Of a DNA stretch of 64,000 bases, positions 60,571 through 64,000 are shown piece after piece; positions within the stretch are counted from its first letter, which is position 1; every line of letters begins with the position of its first letter. Source of the stretch: Sphingomonas sp. HF-S4 (GTDB lineage Bacteria; Pseudomonadota; Alphaproteobacteria; Sphingomonadales; Sphingomonadaceae); the NCBI RefSeq assembly GCF_032911445.1, contig NZ_JAWJEJ010000002.1, forward strand, positions 496,001-560,000, written 5' to 3'. Below the pieces are notes generated by a model. That model was not told the origin of the DNA and made no database searches. It was given only the letters and a program-made list of their open reading frames with translations. Position numbers and translations under genes: made by a program.

Positions 60571-61701
60571 TCACTTCTTCGGTTTCGCGGGCTTTGCGGG
60601 CTTGGCCGGCTTCGCCTCGCCGCGGCCGCGGCGTTCGCCGCGGCGTTCCTTCCGGACACCCTTGGCGTGGGCGCGGGCCTGGGCCTTTTTCTGCTCGCGG
60701 CTCATCGGCGGGCGGTCGTCGAGCGCGTCGGTGTTGCCGAGCGCGAGGTCGAAGCCGAGCGTGTGCATCGATTCGGCGAAGTGCTTGGGCAGTTCGGCGG
60801 TGACGTCGATCTTGCCTTCGTCGGGATGATCGATGCGGATGCGGCGGGCGTGGAGGTGCATTTTCCGGGAGATACCGCCGCTCAGGAACGCTTCCTGGAG
60901 GCCGTATTTGCCGTCGCCGACGATCGGGTGGCCGATCGCCGCCATGTGGACGCGCAGCTGGTGGGTGCGGCCGGTGAGCGGCTGGAGCTCGACCCAGGCG
61001 GTGCGGTTGCCCGCCTGCTCGATCACGCGATAGCGCGTGCGGCTGGGGGCGCCTTCCTTCATGTCGACGTGCATCTTCTCGCCGCCGGTGCCGGGCTGCT
61101 TGGCGATCGGTAGCTCGATCAGCCCGTCCTCGACTTCGGGGACGCCCATGACGAGCGCCCAATAGAGCTTCTTGGCGCTGCGGCCCGAGAAGTGCTTCGA
61201 GAAGAAGGCGGCGGCGCGGCTGGTGCGCGCGAGGAGGAGCGCGCCCGACGTGTCCTTGTCGAGGCGGTGGACGAGCTTGGGCCGGCTCTCGGCGTCGAAC
61301 TGGAGCGCATCGAGCAGGCCGTCGACATGCTCGAAGGTCTTGGTGCCGCCCTGGGTGGCGAGGCCGGGGGGCTTGTTGAGCACGATGGCCTGTGAATCCT
61401 GGTGGATCACCATTTCGCGGGCGAAGGCGGTCTGGTCGTCGCTGAGCGGCGGGCGGTTCGACTTGGGCTTGGCGGCGCTCGGCTTGGCGGGCTCGGCCGG
61501 GGGGACGCGGATCGTCTGGCCGGTGGCGATGCGGTCGCCGGGGTCGGCGCGGGCGCCGTCGACGCGGAGCTGGCCGGTGCGTGCCCAGCGCGAGACCAGG
61601 TTGAAGCTGGTGTCGGGCAGATGCCGCTTGAACCAGCGATCGAGGCGGATGCCGTCGTCGTCGGCGGCGACGATGAACTGGCGGACGTCGGTGCCGGTCA
61701 T
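60571..61701 (-). CDS. RluA family 23S rRNA pseudouridine synthase with basic C-terminus
   Basis: 376 residues from ATG at 61701, sharing four bases (ATGA) with the crcB stop. S4-like domain at residues ~15-70 (IRLDRWFKRHLPDTSFNLVSRWARTGQLRVDG), catalytic domain with KPPGLATQGG and HRLDKDTSGALLLA (active-site Asp), PLTGRTHQLRVHMAAIGHPIVGD. The last ~60 residues are a Lys/Arg/Pro/Ala-rich tail ending in KPAKPAKPAKPKK. Between RluC and RluD types. Confidence 0.92.
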   Translation of the reverse strand: MTGTDVRQFIVAADDDGIRLDRWFKRHLPDTSFNLVSRWARTGQLRVDGARADPGDRIATGQTIRVPPAEPAKPSAAKPKSNRPPLSDDQTAFAREMVIHQDSQAIVLNKPPGLATQGGTKTFEHVDGLLDALQFDAESRPKLVHRLDKDTSGALLLARTSRAAAFFSKHFSGRSAKKLYWALVMGVPEVEDGLIELPIAKQPGTGGEKMHVDMKEGAPSRTRYRVIEQAGNRTAWVELQPLTGRTHQLRVHMAAIGHPIVGDGKYGLQEAFLSGGISRKMHLHARRIRIDHPDEGKIDVTAELPKHFAESMHTLGFDLALGNTDALDDRPPMSREQKKAQARAHAKGVRKERRGERRGRGEAKPAKPAKPAKPKK

Positions 61702-62075
61702 GCCGCGGCCCTCGCGAGCTGGAGGCCGATCGCCAGCGCGACCAGCGCGCCGAGCACCGAAGCGAGGATGTAGCCGAGCGCCTGGAGCCAGTCGCCGCGC
61801 TCGAGCATCAGCATCGCGTCGAGCGAGAAGGCCGAGAAGGTGGTGAAGCCGCCGAGCACGCCGACGCCGAGGAGCAGCCGCCACTGTTCGCCGCTCTGGC
61901 CGAACTTGACGAGCCCGCCGGCGAGCGCACCCATCAGCAGCCCGCCGATCAGGTTCACGGCGAGCGTGCCCCAGGGATAGTCCGGGCCGAACGCGGCGAG
62001 CGTCGCGCGTCCGACGAGGTGTCGCGCGCCGGAGCCGAAGGCGCCGCCGAGCATGACGAGAAGGAGATTGGGCAT
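61698..62075 (-). CDS. crcB: Fluoride exporter CrcB/Fluc
   Basis: 125 residues, four helices. GGAFGSGARHLVGRA, WGTLAVNLIGGLLMGAL and GGFTTFSAFSLDAM are the conserved Fluc marks, including the phenylalanines of the fluoride path. There is no room for a fluoride riboswitch: the next gene ends 43 bases upstream of its start. Confidence 0.93.
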   Translation of the reverse strand: MPNLLLVMLGGAFGSGARHLVGRATLAAFGPDYPWGTLAVNLIGGLLMGALAGGLVKFGQSGEQWRLLLGVGVLGGFTTFSAFSLDAMLMLERGDWLQALGYILASVLGALVALAIGLQLARAAA

Positions 62076-62118
62076 CGGCAGCCGGTAGCGCGGAATGCCG
62101 CTCAGGGGAACCGCGCTG

Positions 62119-62853
62119 TTAGCGGCCGTTGTTGGCGACCAGGTCGATATCGGTGCCGCCGTCGCGGCGCGCGGTGAGGAATAGGACATAGGCGCCGTCG
62201 TCGCGGGCGCGGGTGCCGCCGAGGACGTGCTGCGCGCCGTCGAGCTGGTGCTCGGCGCTGTACCCGGCGCGGACGGCCTTGGTGTAATAATAGTCGAGCA
62301 TCGCCTGGAGCGGCTGGGGAGTCGAGAAGCTCGCGACGCGCAGCGCGCACGCGCCTTCGGCGCCGGCGGCCTCGATGACGCGCGCCTGGGGGTGGAGCGG
62401 CAGGTCGGCGGGGAGGCGGTTTGCCCAGGCGGCGGAATATTTGAGTGCGCCGGCACACCCCTTGATCCGGGCGTTGGACTGGCGCGCGGCGATGCCGCCG
62501 AGCGTGACCGATTCGCGCGCGGCGGTGCATTCGGGGCACGGCTTGCCGGCAACCGGGGCGGGGGCCTTGAGCAGCCCGGCGGTGTCGGCCTTGCTGCCGT
62601 TGGCGGCAACCGCGTCGCTGGGCAGGCCGCCCGATTGCGGGCCGTTCGGCGGGCGGATCGCGTCGCCATTGGCCTGGCGGCCGAGCTGGGGGTCGACCAT
62701 GATCTGGTCCTGCAGCGCGCTGGTGATCGCCGGATCGGCGGCGTTGCCGAGTTCGGCGTCGCTCATCACGTTGTTGCCCTGATCCGCAGCGCCGCAGCCC
62801 GCAAGCGCGAGCGGCAGGAAGACGAACAGGATGAAACCGAGTGTGCGGACCAT
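62119..62853 (-). CDS. Putative lipoprotein, unknown function
   Basis: 244 residues from ATG at 62853. Lipobox LALAGC with Cys19. The mature part has DPAITSALQDQIMVDPQL, a CPEC pair in PVAGKPCPECTAARES, and a C-terminal domain LDYYYTKAVRAGYSAEHQLDGAQHVLGGT...TDIDLVANNG. No enzymatic motif seen. 43 bases upstream of crcB in the same direction. Confidence 0.7.
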   Translation of the reverse strand: MVRTLGFILFVFLPLALAGCGAADQGNNVMSDAELGNAADPAITSALQDQIMVDPQLGRQANGDAIRPPNGPQSGGLPSDAVAANGSKADTAGLLKAPAPVAGKPCPECTAARESVTLGGIAARQSNARIKGCAGALKYSAAWANRLPADLPLHPQARVIEAAGAEGACALRVASFSTPQPLQAMLDYYYTKAVRAGYSAEHQLDGAQHVLGGTRARDDGAYVLFLTARRDGGTDIDLVANNGR

Positions 62854-62963
62854 GCGCGGGGCGCTCCTTTGGCCGCACCCTGCGCGCGGCACGGTTAAGG
62901 AAGCGTTGGGCGTGCCATGCGTTCTATCTTGCCAACACACCCCCGGTGCCCCATGTTGCCGGC

Positions 62964-63191
62964 ATGCTCAATATCGTCTCGATCCTGATCGGCCTGTTCG
63001 CACTGCTGTTCGCGATGGTCGGCATCATCCCGTTCCCGCTGGTTCCGCTACTCAACTGGATCGCCTTTCCGATCGCGCTGGTCGGCGCGGTGATCGGGAT
63101 GCTGTCGAGCAGCAATACGGGGCGCAACCTCAATTTCGTGATCCTGGCGATCAGCGGATTTCGGCTCTTCCTGACGGGCGGGCTGATCTAA
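62964..63191 (+). CDS. Small hydrophobic membrane protein
   Basis: 75 residues from ATG at 62964. Two or three hydrophobic stretches (IVSILIGLFALLFAMVGIIPF, WIAFPIALVGAVIGML, NFVILAISGFRLFLTGGLI). No family recognised with certainty; could be a DUF-type inner-membrane protein. Divergent from the lipoprotein gene. Confidence 0.65.
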   Translation: MLNIVSILIGLFALLFAMVGIIPFPLVPLLNWIAFPIALVGAVIGMLSSSNTGRNLNFVILAISGFRLFLTGGLI

Positions 63192-63198
63192 ACGAAAA

Positions 63199-63222
63199 GG
63201 CCCGACGCTTTCGCGCCGGGCC
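63199..63222 (-). terminator. Terminator of the glycine-zipper protein gene
   Basis: GGCCCGACGC and GCGCCGGGCC pair with one mismatch around TTTC. On the minus strand CCTTTTCG follows, so it fits the gene ending at 63250; on the plus strand it follows the small membrane-protein stop by eight bases and may serve both. Confidence 0.65.
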
Positions 63223-63249
63223 CTCTCTCGTCTGCGTGGCAGCACTAGC

Positions 63250-63816
63250 TTAGCGGCAGCGCACGTTGCCGCGGTCGACCGACGAGCCGAGCGCCGCACC
63301 GGCGGCTGCACCGAGCAGCGTGCCCAGCGTCGCGTTGCGGCCGTTCGACAGCGTGTTGCCGAGCAGGCCACCGGCGACGCCACCGACGATCAGGCCGGTC
63401 GTGCCGTCGTTGCGGCGGCAGTAATAGCGCCCGTCGTTACCGCGATAGATGCGGTCGTTCCGGCCGAGGCGGCGCTCCTGATAATAGCGGCCGTCGCGGT
63501 AATAATTCTCGGCATAATAGGCGTTCTGGCCGCGCTCGAAGCGATTGTGGTCATAGTTGCGGAACTGGCGCCAGTCGCGGTTGCGGTTTTCGCGGCGGTC
63601 GCTGCGATACTCGCGCTGCGCCTGCTGGAGGTCGCGGCGGCATTCGCGCATCTCGCGATCATATTCGCGGCGACTTTCGGCGCGGCGCAACTCGCGGTTG
63701 CAGTCGCGCTGGGCGTCGCGGACGTTCTCACGATATTCCTGGCGGGGGGTCTGCGCCATTGCCGGCAGCGCGGGGAGCGCGACCGCGGCAATCGCGGCGG
63801 CAAAGAGGATACGCAT
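63250..63816 (-). CDS. Secreted Arg/Tyr-rich protein with glycine zipper
   Basis: 188 residues from ATG at 63816. Signal peptide LPALPAMAQT, then a very charged region with many Arg-Arg, Arg-Glu and Tyr (REYRENVRDAQRDCNRELRR...), tyrosine-rich NAYYAENYYRDGRYYQERRLG, and C-terminal glycine-zipper LIVGGVAGGLLGNTLS...LGTLLGAAAGAALG of the 17 kDa surface antigen/2TM type. Likely outer-membrane-associated. Ends with VRCR. Confidence 0.7.
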   Translation of the reverse strand: MRILFAAAIAAVALPALPAMAQTPRQEYRENVRDAQRDCNRELRRAESRREYDREMRECRRDLQQAQREYRSDRRENRNRDWRQFRNYDHNRFERGQNAYYAENYYRDGRYYQERRLGRNDRIYRGNDGRYYCRRNDGTTGLIVGGVAGGLLGNTLSNGRNATLGTLLGAAAGAALGSSVDRGNVRCR

Positions 63817-63916
63817 GGGGTTCGACTTCCTGTCGTTATAGATGCGCCACCAACGAGCCGCCTGCACAGGGGTTGCGTGAATGCGAAACTACCCCGCGTT
63901 CACGCGATCGACAGGA

Positions 63917-64000
63917 TCAGATGCGGGTGTCGCCGGGATAGGCGAACAGAAGGTCGCTGCCCGCGTCGGCATGGAGTTCGCACGCGCCTTCGAGCGTGAC
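63917..64000 (-). CDS. 3' end of an unidentified gene (5' part outside window)
   Basis: A frame open from the window edge ends at 63917-63919 (TGA), giving 27 residues, VTLEGACELHADAGSDLLFAYPGDTRI when read in two halves of under 20. Base composition fits a core gene. Too short to name. Confidence 0.55.
   Translation of the reverse strand, partial: VTLEGACELHADAGSDLLFAYPGDTRI

Noticed and set aside
61702..62118. Fluoride riboswitch before crcB
   Set aside because: The preceding gene ends 43 bases upstream of the start, and no fold like crcB motif could be placed.

Overview
The window reads as a contiguous chromosomal segment of a high-GC alphaproteobacterium, most likely Sphingomonas or a close relative in the Sphingomonadaceae. 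The reasons are the strong G/C bias at third codon positions, many GTG starts joined to the preceding gene by 1-14 base overlaps, and the gene set: alphaproteobacterial-type SspB, ClpS, ATP12 assembly factor, NDUFAF7-type methyltransferase, class I PHA synthase with phasin and PhaB, a his operon ending in a HIT protein, and a TIGR02117 protein. I saw no rRNA, tRNA, CRISPR array, insertion sequence or integrase. Almost every base is coding; the only gap above 300 bases is 55867-56306.

Layout. 1-6.4 kb: end of an SDR gene, prmA, phhA, small envelope proteins, a lipoprotein phosphodiesterase, and an XdhC/MocA-like pair for molybdenum-cofactor enzymes. 6.4-11.2 kb: a four-gene overlapping minus-strand MacAB/TolC-type efflux operon. 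11.4-20.4 kb: acetate activation (acs), a peptide transporter, alaC, and PHB storage (phaC, phasin); phaB lies at 34.5 kb. The phasin gene and a tiny unit after acs (16-codon ORF plus terminator) carry the same 17-bp palindrome, suggesting a shared PhaR-type regulon. 20.5-30 kb: clpS, a Crp/Fnr regulator, murA, a heme-oxygenase-like di-iron protein gene with an FNR-type dyad in front, a 5'-nucleotidase lipoprotein, a Cys/Met-metabolism PLP enzyme, and pgeF-GNAT-methyltransferase-lgt. 31-40 kb: a Tat-exported molybdenum hydroxylase large subunit, hemH, phaB, rpmB, tadA, an OmpA lipoprotein and a CNNM/CBS transporter-like protein. 40-45 kb: an HhH membrane protein, a VWA protein, an amino-acid permease and a DMT exporter. 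45.4-49.7 kb: hisB-yciI-hisH-hisA, an inserted A+T-richer gene on the opposite strand, then hisF-small membrane protein-hisE-HIT. 49.8-54.6 kb: sspB, a TorF-like outer-membrane protein, fumC, two tandem small paralogues, gmk.

54.6-58.8 kb is the accessory part: A+T-richer genes with different codon use. It holds a candidate toxin/immunity pair (minus strand), a repeat-bearing intergenic region, a secreted SH3-like protein of ordinary composition, then a coupled RNase H-fold-like protein/eukaryotic-type protein kinase pair and a small zinc-ribbon protein. It is the best place to look for an undescribed (defence or conflict) system. 58.9-64 kb returns to core genes: ATP12, HAD phosphatase, RluA pseudouridine synthase, CrcB, and small envelope proteins.

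Short palindromic intergenic repeats of at least three families recur, some acting as probable terminators between convergent genes. Starts and functions are read from sequence alone; no database search was possible.
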